From: Epiperipatus broadwayi
Taxonomy: Eukaryota > Onychophora > Udeonychophora > Euonychophora > Peripatidae
DNA length: 64,000 nucleotides
NCBI GenBank assembly: GCA_028023455.1
Contig: JAQFVV010006215.1
Span: forward strand, 1,188,580-1,252,579
Reading direction: 5' to 3'
The notes beneath the pieces are model-generated. The model made no database searches. It had not been told where the DNA came from and saw only the letters and a list, made by a program, of their open reading frames with translations. Of the stretch, positions 9,081 to 21,365 are shown piece after piece (position 1 is the stretch's first letter; each line of letters begins with the position of its first letter). Both the position numbers and the translations under genes were made by a program.

Positions 9081-11489
9081 TTTTTCAATTGTAATGGTGT
9101 GGAAAGCGTGAACAACAGACATGCGCATAATGAGAACTCTGATTATTATCTTTAGGCCGATGGCAAAATGGATAAGATATATAACAATAACCCTATTCAA
9201 AATTTAAAGTTGTTAAAATACTCTAGAATTTGTTATAAATAAATTATTTGCCTGAGAAAATTATGCTACGATAATTATAGACTACTCTTACAGGAGTCAT
9301 ATTTTCAAGAAAAATAACTAACAATTAATTAGTTGTTTACGACTGTAATTATCTTCTTTTTAAAACAGTCATTTAATTTACCAAAAATATGGAAATTTCG
9401 ATGATCCAATTGAAATATTATACTTTTTAAGAAAATAATAATAATAATTTTGGGTATTTTGTATTTAAAAAATTAAAATAAATTCCAAATATTTTGAATG
9501 TATAAAATATTATTTATTAATAATACAGTAATCAAATTTATTATTTTAAGCGGCCTGTCTGACACCTGCTAGCACTGTTGAATCTTTTAAAGTGAAAAAC
9601 AAAAATAATCTTTTAATTTTCATCTTCTAATATTTTCAAAACAGCATTAAGATTGTTATTAAATATATATATTTCTTTATATTTTTCTTATCATTCTTAT
9701 CTTTTTAAGGCTTGTCAACTTTTTTATATTCTTCGTATTTTTTTTTTTCAATTTTCTATCTATGGAAGAAAGACACTTTAAATCTTATTTCCTTATCTGT
9801 AATGCAGACATTTTTTTAATTATAACATAGGAAATAATGTTCAAAATATAATGTTTGAGTATATTATTCGGAAAGAAGATTAGCATTTTATTTTTCCTAG
9901 ATCAAGAATTATTTCTTGAGGCTAGTTGTCTTATCAGATTGTATTAATATTTTAGGATAGTAACTAAACTAATGGCAGCTAGTTTTTTTTCTTTTAAATA
10001 ACATTTGCCGCAAAAATTAATTTATATACATATATTTATATACACAATGCTATATGTGAGAGTATAACTTTTTTTTTTTTTTAACAGCCTAAATTCCGAC
10101 TTTCAACATTAGAATTCTACAGTAAAATTATACAATTATTTTACTTTGAGAAAGAATTCTTCCTTTATAGGAATTAAAAAGTAAGAGATAATAAGCTCTA
10201 TAAACTAAAATAAAAAATCTGATAAAAATGAATTTGTTGATTCTTTTAAAGATTTTTTTTTTATTATTTACTAGGGGGTGAAATTTCAAAGTCTTTTTTT
10301 TAAAAACCAGAATAATATCTTGATAATATGGAATTGATGCAGAATTAAATTTGAGCTGCTAAAATAAATTACTAAAGTCATGTCAAACAGTAGAAAACTA
10401 CTACTGACGACGATTAAACTTTATTATCTGCTTACCTTGCTTCCATAGAGCAACATAAGCGTTTATAAATGCAAAGTAATTTAATATGCAGCACACTATT
10501 TAACATGCAATCCGAAGAGAATACATTGATTCATTCTGATTAGTTGTTTTGTTTTTTAAATAATTGTATGTCGACATTTTAACTGAATAGGTCTGTTAAG
10601 TAAGACCTAATTTTATTATGTCTTTCAATTCTTCTATGAAATGCATAGGTTAGAGTTATTAACAGTGTGGTTATGATTTTATTCATATATGTATTTCGTT
10701 TATCAAATAACACATTTTTTTTACTACTAAAAAAACTATAATAACTTGTTTTCAATTCTCATTAAATGTTGTGATTATCAATTAAAATTTATTGTATTGG
10801 AAATAATTTCCTAGAAGAAATTTAGCTACGTTTAAAAATAGATCTAAATTATCTTAAATGTTATAAAGGTAGAACCAAAGTAGTTTTTAAAGATGGTGTA
10901 AGTATATTAAGCAAAAAGAATTAGCAAACAAAATATAATGTGAATGTGAGTATGGCTATTATAACTTTTATTGTAAAATAAAACTAAAAAATTGAAATTT
11001 TTAATGCATAGTCATGGACTGGATGCATTGTATATAGAAACTCTGCAAGAAATAAAAAATAAAGCAAGAAATACTCAAATGACTACACAACAAATAATTT
11101 TTTGAAAAGATATGTTTGAAGGTGTGACAACAAGTCCACCCATAGACCATTTGAAAAGACAGGTAGAGAATAGTTTTAAAAACATTTCATTTAATGCCAC
11201 ATTATCCTTGACAATATGATAAACTCACAAAAAATAATAAATTCTTTATTTTGTATAATTTTGATTCAATAAATCAATGAATTTTGATATTTGAAACTAA
11301 AAGAATATATGATATATTGAGAAATTTTAAAATTGGAATATAAATGGAAAATTAATGTCATGACTAATTTATTTAGTTCAGTGTACATTATACATCTCTT
11401 TATGAAGTGTGACTTTGACCAAATAAATACAAAGCATTTTCATTAAGAAAATGAAAAAAAAATTTAAATAATGTATGTCTAAGAAGTAT
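9081..11489. other. Plain AT-rich DNA
   Basis: About 2.4 kb with no recognisable gene or clear repeat. ORFs are short and lack domain-like features. Confidence 0.45.
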
Positions 11490-11626
11490 AATGGTCACTT
11501 TTTTTTTTTATATATGCCATAGCATCATCCGGGACACGAACCCACAACCGTCTGCAACCAACTACTTGCTTGCATGGCAGCTGCGATACCTCTTGGCTAA
11601 CAACGCAAGACAAATGGTCACTTTTT
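11490..11626 (-). mobile_element. tRNA-derived SINE with 14-bp target-site duplication
   Basis: AATGGTCACTTTTT occurs at 11490-11503 and 11613-11626. Between them, on the minus strand, are a Pol III A box (TAGCCAAGAGG), a B-box-like GGTTCGTGTCC, and an A-run tail (seen as T10 at 11500-11509). About 109 bp long. The duplication and tail indicate LINE-machinery insertion. Same family as the copies at 45.1, 58.9 and 63.0 kb. Confidence 0.8.
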
Positions 11627-12275
11627 AAAAAAGCAATGATAAATAATAGGAAAACAGGTTTCTCATATTCAGATATTTAAAAAATGTTGTTTGAGCTACT
11701 TGAGCAAAAATATTTATAAAAATTAAGTATTTTGAAATTGTATACCAATAAGTCAAATCTTCCAAATATAAATGATTCCTGCATTAGATTTTTACCCTTC
11801 AAAGAAAATAACTGAGGCTTTTGAAAAACTAGCTGATTTATTACCAGAGGTAGCAAATGATATTCTTAGTTGTAAAAATATTTACATTGAAAAATCCCTT
11901 TTGCTGCAGATGACCAATCAAGATTTGATATCAATAGTTGAAATATGTTTTCAAAGATTCTGAAGACTTGCTGAAAACAAGCACTGTTGTGGAAGGATGG
12001 CTTTAAAATTGATTGCTTTTGTCTGAACATTTATTATATGGGGAGGAGATGATGGACAATTTTATCTGTGGATTTTTTTCAGGGATTTTTTCTTTTCTTA
12101 GGGGTTATTTTCCTACAAAAGAGTTTTTTTTTTGGAGATTTTTTTGGTCTTGTCTTTCAATTAAACAACTATGTTAGAACACACAATACTGTTGATATGG
12201 TTACATCATAATAACTTATTTCATAATCATCAAGTAATAAATATTATAGTTAAATGACTACAATATAATAGAATA
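11627..12275. other. AT-rich spacer
   Basis: A 63-codon ORF (11772-11963) here has a well-ordered, leucine-rich composition but no motif I recognise and no supporting context; I leave it uncalled. Confidence 0.4.
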
Positions 12276-12753
12276 ATATACAAATTAAAAAGCGTATGAA
12301 ACACTTGAACGAGAAGCTATTATATGCTAAGCACTTTTGAGGCCATTTGCCTCATATTCATAATGGTAATGCAAGATGCAGAATGAGGAAATAGAGCAAG
12401 GAAACAAAGCCATATGCAAAACGTATGCAAATGAACTAGATAGTCCAACATTTGGAGATGTCAAAGCAGGTGTCCCATCTATTGATAGAGTTATTATTGC
12501 CATTAATGAAGTATGCTTCTCTGATTTTCTGCTTGATGTCGTTTTCCTCAATGCAAACTATTTTGGGGCTGGAGGGTTTAAACACATGTCCTGTCTTCTT
12601 GGAATGTTCTAAGAATGTTGATGAGTTATCGTTATTTTTCTTTGCTCTATTATAGGTGTATCTATGCTGTGCTGTCCTGTTGATTATACCTGCTTTGGTG
12701 GAATCTTTATAGCTTCTCGTTCAAGTGTTTCATACACGTTTTAATTTGTATAT
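12276..12753. mobile_element. Foldback element with 43-bp inverted ends
   Basis: Arms 12276-12318 and 12711-12753 (ATACAAATTAAAAAGCGTATG / CGTTCAAGTGTTTCATACACG type) are inverted copies with one or two mismatches. The interior is less AT-rich than its surroundings and contains short overlapping ORFs on both strands (78 and 74 codons) without recognisable motifs. Probably a non-autonomous DNA element or palindromic retro-remnant. Confidence 0.6.
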
Positions 12754-13069
12754 TAAATTATCGAGTGAGAAGTTTAAAATCCTTAATATTTTATAATAGA
12801 GTAAATAAATAAATATGTAGTCAACCACCAATATAAACTGAAACAAAACTGTGAAGTTGCAAAAGTACAGCTGTAACTAAATTCTATATACATCACTAAC
12901 TTTTATTTCCAAGTCAATATTGGTTATCAAGAACTCATACCTGTTATGTGCATTTCAATGTATTTCAATTGCAAATGAAGATTTAAAACTTCAGTTTTAT
13001 TGCCTTTGCATTATTTTAAAACACAACACCATTCCTTTTAAATCATCTGAATTCAGGATAATTTTATTA

Positions 13070-13140
13070 ACCACTAAACATCACATGATCACCATTTCTT
13101 ATGCTTACTCATAACTGTTATGGAATGTTTTGCCTGATTT
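13070..13140 (+). repeat. Family B terminal fragment
   Basis: CACTAAACATCACATGATCAC followed by ATTTCTTATG and GTTTTGCCTG: the two ends of a family B element fused without the ribozyme-bearing middle. Confidence 0.6.
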
Positions 13141-13934
13141 GATAATTTTATTTCAGAATAAAATTTATGTAAATGTGGAGATGATTATATAACTATCATA
13201 AAAATATATATCAATGAATTATAAATGTTTCATTCAAAAGAAAAGATATTTATAAGATTTTAAAAATTTTTAAATAAATTTAGATAGACAAGGAAAAAAA
13301 ACAGAAACAGATATCACTACATTATGTAAATAAATAAAGATATGTCTATCAAGTGTACATAAACATAACTTGACATATGGGATATTATATGACTTTTAAA
13401 ATGCAAACAAATAAGTAAATTCAGTTTTAATATTTCATAACAAGTATATCTAGATTATGAAATGGTGAATGGACTCATTTCGCTATCAATATTTATATGT
13501 AAATTACTAACATACTTTTATTTAAATCACATACTATGGCCCTCATGCTTAAACCAACCAATAAAATATCAGCACTCTGTTTTGAAGCAATACTGTAGCT
13601 AGGCAGAAATGGATTCCATTTACTACCTAGTAGAAGTGTCACCTTAATAACAGATTATTTTATTGATTTGTTTAAACATGAGGGATGTGGATGTGTGTTT
13701 TACATATGGTAATCAAATAACTGATGATTCCTATGGTTTACTATTTTTTATGAGGTTAAATGTTATTGGAAATGACAATTATGCCATAAGTTCCAGTAGT
13801 CCTATAATTTAACAATTATCTATTATATCTGTTACATATACTATTTAGGTGAATCATGTAATGATTTGTTTTGATTCACAATTATTGCCAGAATTCACTA
13901 CACTATAAATTATTTTTTATATATAACACTATAT
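13141..13934. other. AT-rich spacer
   Basis: Nothing recognisable. A CTGATGA at 13721-13727 lacks any hammerhead stem. Confidence 0.4.
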
Positions 13935-14270
13935 AATACTGTAGGGCTTCAGAAAGGAGTTTGCTATTAATTGAAAGGAGACCCTTTGATTTCTCTTGGA
14001 GGCCTTAAAGGAACCGAGCAGGGCAAATTCCTAATGTCCACTCCATACGTTCTTGTCGTTGCAGCTGTTATTACTATGTGGTTATTCATATAGTATACGA
14101 ACATGGATGGGCTGCTCACCAACACGCATTAGCCAGTGTGGTAAGTTTATTGGCTTTTTACCTCTGAGTTTAAGATCGAGAAACACCATGGTCTTTCTTC
14201 TCAGTGCCTGATAAGGCAGAATGAATGTTTGTGTAAATGATAAATATTTTTCCAATACATATATACAATT

Positions 14271-15452
14271 ATGACAGACAAAAATAAAGCATGGCCCTTA
14301 TTCCCAGGAGGCTGTAAAGTCACCAACCAAGGCAGCGGTTGGTGGCCGAAGGCGGAGGGTGCTAAGAATCCCCTAATTGTGGACCCAGGCTGCCATTTGA
14401 TGACGACTTTTTATTTAGGTACTTACAACTGCAGATCACTTTCAAGTGAAGGAAGATTGCAAGAATTAGAAGAAAAATTGTCTTATATTAAATGGGACAT
14501 TATTGGACTTTGTGAAGTTAGAAGAAAAGGTGAAGAAACAATTGATTTAAAAAGTAGACATATACTCTATTATAAAGGCACACATATTGGAAATACAAGT
14601 GGAGTAGGATTCATTATAAATAAAAAGTGGAAGAACAATATTGTGGAGATTGATGGTGTATCGGACAGAGTTGTAAGATTAGTTATACAACTTAATAGCA
14701 GATACCAAATGCAGATAATTCAGGTTTATGCCCCAACAAGTTCTCATAGTGATGAAGTAGTAGAAGATTTTTATATGGATGTACAAAAGGCTTTTGATCA
14801 GAGTAAACAACATTTTAAAATTGTTATGGGAGACTTTAATGCTAGAATTGGTAGACAAATGAAAGATGAAATTGCTGTAGGTAATTTTGGTTATGGTAAT
14901 AGAAATGAGAGAGGACATAGACTTGTGGAGTTTGCAGAAAAAGAAAAACTTTATATTATGAATTCATTTTTTGAAAAAAATGTTAAAAGGAAATGGACAT
15001 GGAAGCATCCAAATGAAGGTACAGCAGAATTGGATTATATTTTGACTAACAGGAAATACATATTTCAAGATTGTAATGTTCGTAATAAATTTAACACAGG
15101 AAGTGATCATCGATTCGTAAGGTGTAAGTTACGTGTTAATGTAAAACTAGAGAGACAAAAATTATTGAGAAAAACAATATTTACAGTTGATATTCCTAAT
15201 CTTCAGAAACATTCTAATGAATTTAAATTAGAACTTACAAATAGGTTTCAAGTGTTAGGAGATTTTGAACATGATTCAGATGTGAATGAAATTAATATGA
15301 AAATAACTGATACACTTTTAAAAACTGCAACAAAGATAGCTGGTAGAAAAAAGCAGCAATTGACTAATAAAATTTCTACTGAGACTAGAGAATTTATGAA
15401 GAAAAGAAGGAATATGAAGATATACAAAAATGATGTATTAAAAAGAATTTAA
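14271..15452 (+). pseudogene. RTE polyprotein, apurinic-type endonuclease part
   Basis: A 393-codon open stretch. After a short N-terminal leader, an EEP-fold endonuclease is seen from about residue 48. Its motifs in order are TYNCRSL (metal-site Asn), LCEVRR (catalytic Glu), VYAPTS, GDFNARIG (Asp-x-Asn), a W-rich WTWKHPN segment, and GSDHRFV (the SDH catalytic pair) near residue 282. This domain nicks genomic DNA to prime reverse transcription. All catalytic residues are visible. The TAA at 15450-15452 is followed in the same frame by the RT-domain ORF (15471 on), so it is a premature stop in one polyprotein, not a natural end. Database annotators often label this domain craniofacial development protein 2-like. 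Confidence 0.88.
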
Positions 15453-17168
15453 TCTCTCGAATTTTGTAAAATGGTACGGAAAAAAGTTGAAAATGCTATA
15501 AGAAAGTATAACTGTGAAATAGCAAGGAAAGCTGTAGAAGAAAATAAAACTCTCAAGAATGTTAAACAACATTTTAGTATTGGTAGGAAATTTATATCTG
15601 CAATAAGAAAAAAAGATGGAATTATTACTAAAAAGAGAGATGACATCATGAAATTGGTAGAAGATTTTTATCAAGAATTATATAGTAATAAAGAACAAGT
15701 ACCTCCTATATCTATTACATCTTCCGAATTGCCCAGAATTTTAAATGAAGAAGTGAGACATGCAATTAAATGTATGAAGAAAGGAAAGGCTCCAGGCAAT
15801 GATGGAATTATAATTGATATATTAAAAGAAGGAGGTGAAGAAATAGAAACAATTTTAGCAAAGTTATATACCAAATGTCTAAATGATAAAGATGTACTGG
15901 AAGATTGGAAGAATGCAGTAATAATATTAATATTTAAAAAAGGTGATAAAGAAGATATTAGAAATTACAGACCTATCAGCCTTTTATCAGTTTTATATAA
16001 AATTTTTACCAAGATAATTACAGAGAACTTTGGATTTCCACCAACCAAGAGAACAAGCTGGATTTAAAAGTGGTTTTAGTACAATAGATCATATCCAGGT
16101 ATTGAGAGAAGTCATAGAAAGGACAAATGAATATGAGTTGTCATTATGTTTTGGATTTGTAGATTATGTAAAGGCATTCGATTCTATACACATTTCTTCA
16201 GTGATTAAAGCATTGGATCATTAAGGTATAGATCCAGGATATTGTCATATTTTAAAGAATATTTATAAAAATGCAACAGCAACAATTAGATTACATAATG
16301 ATACCGGAAAAATCAACATTGAAAAAGGTGTAAGGCAAGGTGACTCCATATCTCCAAAACTTTTTACAGCAGTGCTGCAAGAAGTATTTTGTGGATTAAA
16401 ATGGGAAACTAAAGGAATGAAAGTAAATGGAGAGTATTTAAGTCATTTAGATTTTGCAGATGATGTAGTTGTTTTTGCAAATAATGCTTCAGAGCTGCAG
16501 GAAATGTTGCAGGAGTTAGCAGATGAAAGTAGAAAAGTAGGACTAAAGATAAATGTTAAAAAGACTAAAGTAATGTTTAATCGATTTGCTCAAAATATGA
16601 AAATAAAGATTGATTATGAAGAATTAGAAGAAGTTAACAGTTACAAATACCTAGATCAGATTATTAATACAGATGGAAGCATAATGGAGGAAATTAATCA
16701 TAGAATTAAACTTGGTTGGAGTGCTTTTGGTAGAAATAACTTGATACTAAAAGGAAATATGCCTATGTGTTTGAAAAGAATGGTTTTAACAAATGTGTTT
16801 TATCAGTTCTTACTTATGGATCTGAGACTTGGACACTTAATAGAAGAGCAATACAGAGACTTCAGACCACTCAAAGGAGTATGGAGAGATGTATATTGGA
16901 AGTAACAAGAAGAGATCGAAAACGCAATGTATGGGTAAGACAACAAACAGGTGTTACTGACTTTATTGAAAAAATTAAAAGATTGAAATGGAGTTGGGCT
17001 GGACATATTGCTAGAAGAAATGATAATAGATGGACAATTGAAATTTTAAACTGGATTCCAAGAGATTGTAAAAGACCCAGAAAGAGACCACATGTGAGAT
17101 GGATGGATGAAATAAGAAAATGTGCAGGGGTGTTGTGGAAAAGAGAAGCTAAAGATCGGAGAAGATGA
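15453..17168 (+). pseudogene. RTE polyprotein, reverse transcriptase part (frameshifted)
   Basis: Continues the endonuclease frame, then shifts near 16025 and back near 16775 (a T run is one base shorter than in the 48.06-kb copy). In order: GKAPGNDGI, NYRPISLLSVLYKI, motif A FVDYVKAFDSI, motif B GVRQGDSISPKLF, catalytic FADD in HLDFADDVVVF, then the RTE C-terminal block with WAGHIARR and RP-VRW-DEI. A TAA at 16222-16224 replaces a CAA seen in both other copies, and a TGA at 17166-17168 replaces TGG. The catalytic Asp pair is kept, so the lesions are few: two frameshifts and three stops including 15450. It was probably active fairly recently. Confidence 0.88.
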
Positions 17169-17238
17169 ATTAAACTTGGAGAGACCTTCATCCTGCTGTG
17201 GATTGATAATGGTTGATGATGATGATGAATACTGTAGG

Positions 17239-18868
17239 ATACCATATCTATATAAATGTGCAGATCGTAAAGAATTTTTAATTGGAAATGATTGATTATG
17301 ATTTCTTAAAGTATAATCACAATATATTCCAGCAAAAATTAAATAATTAAATGTCAAAAATGACATATATAAAAATAGAACTTGAAGCAAAAACAATAAA
17401 TCATAGATTCTTACATTCATGTCCACAATACAACAAACATTTGTAAATATAAATTTAATATTGAATACAATCAATGATAGATTTAATCTAACATCCAAAA
17501 TAAGCACATATGATCATCCAAAGTACAGTGTAAGTTATGTGAAATGTAGCAACACTTCAAATTTATTCATTTTGATAAGTCAAAACTAATATCCAATTGC
17601 TTAACATATATAACAGTATAAAAAAAACATCTCTATAATCAACAGCATGTTTTTGCGTGAGAAAGATTAGAATCATGATATAAAAATAACATAAGGAAAG
17701 CAAGATTAAGTAAGCAAATACAAATGTCTTAAATGCTATTTAAATTAATGTAGATTTGAATTTAAATAGATTAAACCAATAAACTTCGTTCTTTTATTAT
17801 CCATCTCACATGTGATTTTTTTCTAGATTTTTTTACAATTTTAGAGGGATATAATTTAAAACTTCACATCTATTATCATTTCTTCTAGAAATATGTTCAG
17901 ATTAGTTCCATTTCAGTCTAATTTTCTTCATTGATGACATTGATAGTTATTTGTTCTTTCATCTAAATATTTTGCTTTTGAACTTTCATGTTATTTCCAA
18001 CATAATATTTTCATACCTCATTGAATGGTTTGAAGTCTCTATATTGATCTTTTGTTCAATGCTCAAATCTCGAAGTTATAAGTGGAAACTGATAAAAACT
18101 ATACATATATATGAATTAAAAAAAAATATTGGTAAAAAGAGAGAGGAAGCAAAAATTATGTCATGACTATTATATATGGGATGGCTTAAAAACATTAAAG
18201 TTCTTGTGAAAAAAATGGTTATCATATCCATTTATCATGGCATAACCCAAATTTCTAGTTTTCTAGTTAAATTATAAGATCATAATCATATTTTTGCCCA
18301 GATAATACTTTTTACAATCAAATTAACCATTCAGGATTGATGGATAAATTGTTATCAAAATATTATGAGTTGGAAAGTTAAAGTATGAGCTTAACTTTAG
18401 TGATTATATAAGTTTCAATACATTGATTTTAAAAACAACAAAAATGTATTATGATATGATCTTCACTATTGATAAGTAAATGTCTTATTCCTATGGGCCA
18501 TAAGCCAGTGATTTATTATTATCTTTTAATAAAGGTTTGTATTCTTTCAAAAAACAAATTTATCGCACATTTAGACCAAAGAAGTACAGATTGAAAAGTA
18601 TAAAATAAGTAAATGATTATAAGATAGCATGCAAAAAAAAAAAAAAAAAGGAAAAGGTTTATATTTGAGTTGATGTTTTGTGCAGGAAATATTTAAGGAA
18701 TATTTTGTTGTTTTGATTGGTGTTGTATCTTGTTTAGATGATCTATATTTTGCTTATTTTCTAGTTTTTAACTTATTTTCTAGTTTGAATGCATTGCTGA
18801 TTAAATGGTTTAAGATTGTGATGTGTTTATGTGTACATTTGTTCATTAGTATGAAAGATCATAGTTAT
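17239..18868. other. AT-rich spacer
   Basis: No gene seen; small ORFs on both strands look random. An A17 run lies at 18633-18649. Confidence 0.4.
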
Positions 18869-19624
18869 TCATGGTTGGCTCCCCCCTCTTTTTTGGAGGT
18901 ATTTTAGTCGACAGCCACCCGACAAATAGCGAAGTTGTGGAAAAGCTCTATCTGATTGCAATGAAATTCCAGGTTTGTGCAGATGTGAAGGGGTCAGCAG
19001 TGCACATATATTTATCACTTTCTTTGTATAGTATTTGCCGAAATGCTGTGGATTTTTTTTTTTTAGGGTTTCTGTTTGGAACACCAGCTTGCAGTGCAAT
19101 GCCCAGATGGAAAAGTTAATTATGGACGAAAGCCGGATCTCGGAGAATATGTCTTTTTCAATTGCCATCTTAAGGTTCATTTGGATGTGATTTCTCATCA
19201 TGTTTTGCTGAAAGTGAATTCTTAAATTGTTCAAAGTTGTGCATTTGAAGAGGAAGTGATCAGTAGTTTCTTCCTGTCTTTGGCACAGAGTACAGTTAGG
19301 GTCAATATCCTGTCCCCTTTTATAGTGCAGGAAAGCATTTGTTAGAAGGGCATGCAGACTCAATTTCAACAGGAAGTCTACAATTTTTGGTGGCAACTTC
19401 AAGAACTTGGTCATCCTTATCATTTGAGGGATGTTGATTGAAAGGCAGCTGAGGACCCTCTGTTTTTGATGGTTAAAAAGATTGAACACCTCCCTACATG
19501 CAAGTTTTTTTTTTTTAAATAAGGTTGGCATTGGTTGGATGTTATTAAAGATAAAGTTGATCTGCTGTTGAAATAACAAGGCATGTCCTCTGGGGAGTGG
19601 TCGATCAGTAGGTTGAATGTCCAA
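18869..19624 (-). pseudogene. 3' end of a LINE reverse transcriptase ORF (zinc-knuckle region)
   Basis: A 251-codon open stretch. Near residue 130 it has a CTLCQRQEETTDHFLFKC segment, the C-x2-C...H-x4-C zinc-binding pattern (zf-RVT) found after the RT domain in several non-LTR LINE clades. It is preceded by a LPPKIVDFLLKL-type helix and a NAFLHYKRG segment, as usual for that region. No RT catalytic motifs are present upstream within the open frame, so the element is 5'-truncated. The clade is not resolvable by eye; it is clearly not the RTE family above. Being intact over 250 codons in such AT-rich DNA suggests modest age. Confidence 0.66.
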
Positions 19625-20634
19625 AGGTTTGTGTTATGTAGTAAAATAGTAAAAAAAAAAACATTTAAAAGAATTGTTGAACTCTTTAATTTATTATAAT
19701 TTAATGCTTGTCATTAAAGTTAGTTTTATGTAGAAAATAAAGCTTTGTTTAATAAAATGTTAAAGGATAATATGTAATTTCTGGCATGTAACTGTTGTAT
19801 AAAGTATATAATGAAATAAACGTTTTAAAAATAATTATGTATATTATTTTCAAGTAATTGATAGATCATTCTTTTAGCAGTAATTTAATGTTTTTGCTTT
19901 TTATGGTAAAGATTGTAAAATAGATCTAATTATTACAACAGCTACAATAATAGTAAAATGTAATCATTGATAATTAAGTATTATTATTTATCTTCAGTAC
20001 TTTTAGCTTGTATACTACATAATATAGTTATTTTAAGAAATTTTAATATACCAGCATTCACAACTATATATAAACTTCATGTGAGTATTGTGTCTACATA
20101 TATATAAATTAGTTGTTATCTTGTAGCAATGGAACCATTGGTTGTGTTTAAGAGCTTATTTTCTTTGACTAGTCGTGAATGTGGGATAATTTTGATATAT
20201 ATGTATGTGTCTGTATATGAATGTGTAATTTAAAATAAGTATTTTTATGGTATTTACTTATTGTTCTTTCACCATCTTTATTGGGCATTTTTTGGTTAAT
20301 TATCCATTTTCAAGGGAATCATGTTTTAAACAATACAGCTGCTGTTTTTTTTAAAGATGATTATATAAACACAATAAATTAAACAAAACTCCAAATGATT
20401 GTAATTAAATAAAACTGTAATAAACAAAATAAAAAACATGATGAAATAATACTGACTTCAAATACATTTTGAGATTACACTACCATTATCTCGTTACCAC
20501 ATAAGGTTTTATATCATGCCAGTAACTTACACATTTTGTGTAGGCACTATTATTCCATAACTTTGAAAATATTTCACTCTATCTTCTTCTTCACTGGTAA
20601 ATTCCAAATTTTAATCATTTTTGCAAAAGTTTAG
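19625..20634. other. AT-rich spacer
   Basis: Nothing recognisable. Confidence 0.4.
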
Positions 20635-20879
20635 GAAAAATAATTAAACCACTAAACATTAGATCCTAAGATCTAAGTGCAGTGCTCTCAGATCCAAGGC
20701 TCCTCACTGATGAAGGCCACAAGCCAGAAACTAGTCTGGGGATATTGGATGAGTAGGCACTAGATAGGGATTTTATGCACAAGCCTTCTGGCATCCATTG
20801 ATTGCTCTTGTTAGCACAAGATGGCACTACTATATGGAGAGTTTTGCTGTATTTTGAATTGTTTAAGAAAAATAATTAA
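20635..20879 (+). mobile_element. Family B hammerhead monomer with 13-bp target-site duplication
   Basis: GAAAAATAATTAA occurs at 20635-20647 and 20867-20879. The 219-bp insert between them starts ACCACTAAACAT and ends with GGAGAGTTTTGC plus a short tail, and holds one hammerhead-like motif on the plus strand. No ORF. The duplication length and lack of terminal inverted repeats in this monomer point to retrotransposition. Confidence 0.8.
20671..20765 (+). ncRNA. Hammerhead-like ribozyme motif, best family B copy
   Basis: In order: outer helix ATCTAAGTGC; stem I strand ATCCAA (20692-20697), internal loop GGC, TCCTCA (20701-20706); CTGATGA (20707-20713); A, stem II GGC-CACAA-GCC, A; GAAA (20727-20730); palindromic stem III ACTAGT (20730-20735); cleavage GTC (20734-20736); TGGGGA (20737-20742), TA, TTGGAT (20745-20750); outer helix GCACTAGAT. 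Every universally conserved core base is present. The only oddity is an A-A mismatch at the base of stem II. Stem III is too short for a stable monomer, so a dimeric fold like that of minimalist hammerheads is expected. Confidence 0.75.
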
Positions 20880-21365
20880 CTAACAGCTTGAACAAAAATG
20901 CTATGGTAAACATAAAAAAATTTATAACAATGTTCACAATGTGTTAACAGTTTGTACATTATAATATACATAAAAAATAATTTATTATATGTAGTGAATG
21001 ATATTTCTAAAAAAATTATTTTTTGAAGTTAACATGAATTTATATTCGATTTCTTAATATTTTTTAATCTTAATAAGTAACACGTTTGATAAAATAATTT
21101 TTAAAAAAATAAAATATTCTGACGCCACTGAAAATGGATAATTAACCAAAAAACGCACAGTGAAGAGAGCGAAGGAACAATATGTAAGTACCAATTTTAT
21201 GGACAATCAAAGTCCCAACACACTAAAAGAATATATTTGTGTGATGAAGCTTTTCTTTTGATCCACAGATTCTATGATTGTACATGAAAATATTCATTTT
21301 AAAATACATTCACACATATATAGATCATCAAATTTACCACTTCCTTTATTTTTCTGTAATATCTT
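20880..21365. other. AT-rich spacer
   Basis: Nothing recognisable. It includes a TGGATAATTAACCAAAAAACG-type word that is complementary to one at about 20285-20310, hinting at an old inverted pair around the family B insertion. Confidence 0.35.

Larger units (their letters stand above)
13946..17227 (+). mobile_element. Full-length RTE-clade non-LTR retrotransposon (3.28 kb)
   Basis: The 11-bp word AATACTGTAGG at 13935-13945 recurs at 17228-17238, giving a target-site duplication that delimits the element exactly. Inside are a less AT-rich 5' leader (13946-14270), one long reading frame for an endonuclease plus reverse transcriptase, and a 3' end of TGATGATGATGATG short repeats instead of poly(A). 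These features and the 3.3-kb length are typical of RTE elements. The ORF carries a few stops and frameshifts, so the copy is dead. 5'-truncated relatives lie at 31.0 and 47.0 kb. Confidence 0.9.

Noticed and set aside
10404-10425. CTGACGA near 10404
   Set aside because: No stem II, no GAAA and no closing stem I.
13721-13760. CTGATGA in spacer
   Set aside because: Not followed by a stem-loop and GAAA.
16871-17507. Minus-strand ORFs of 124 and 153 codons
   Set aside because: Antisense shadows of the RTE C-terminal coding region and its flank.
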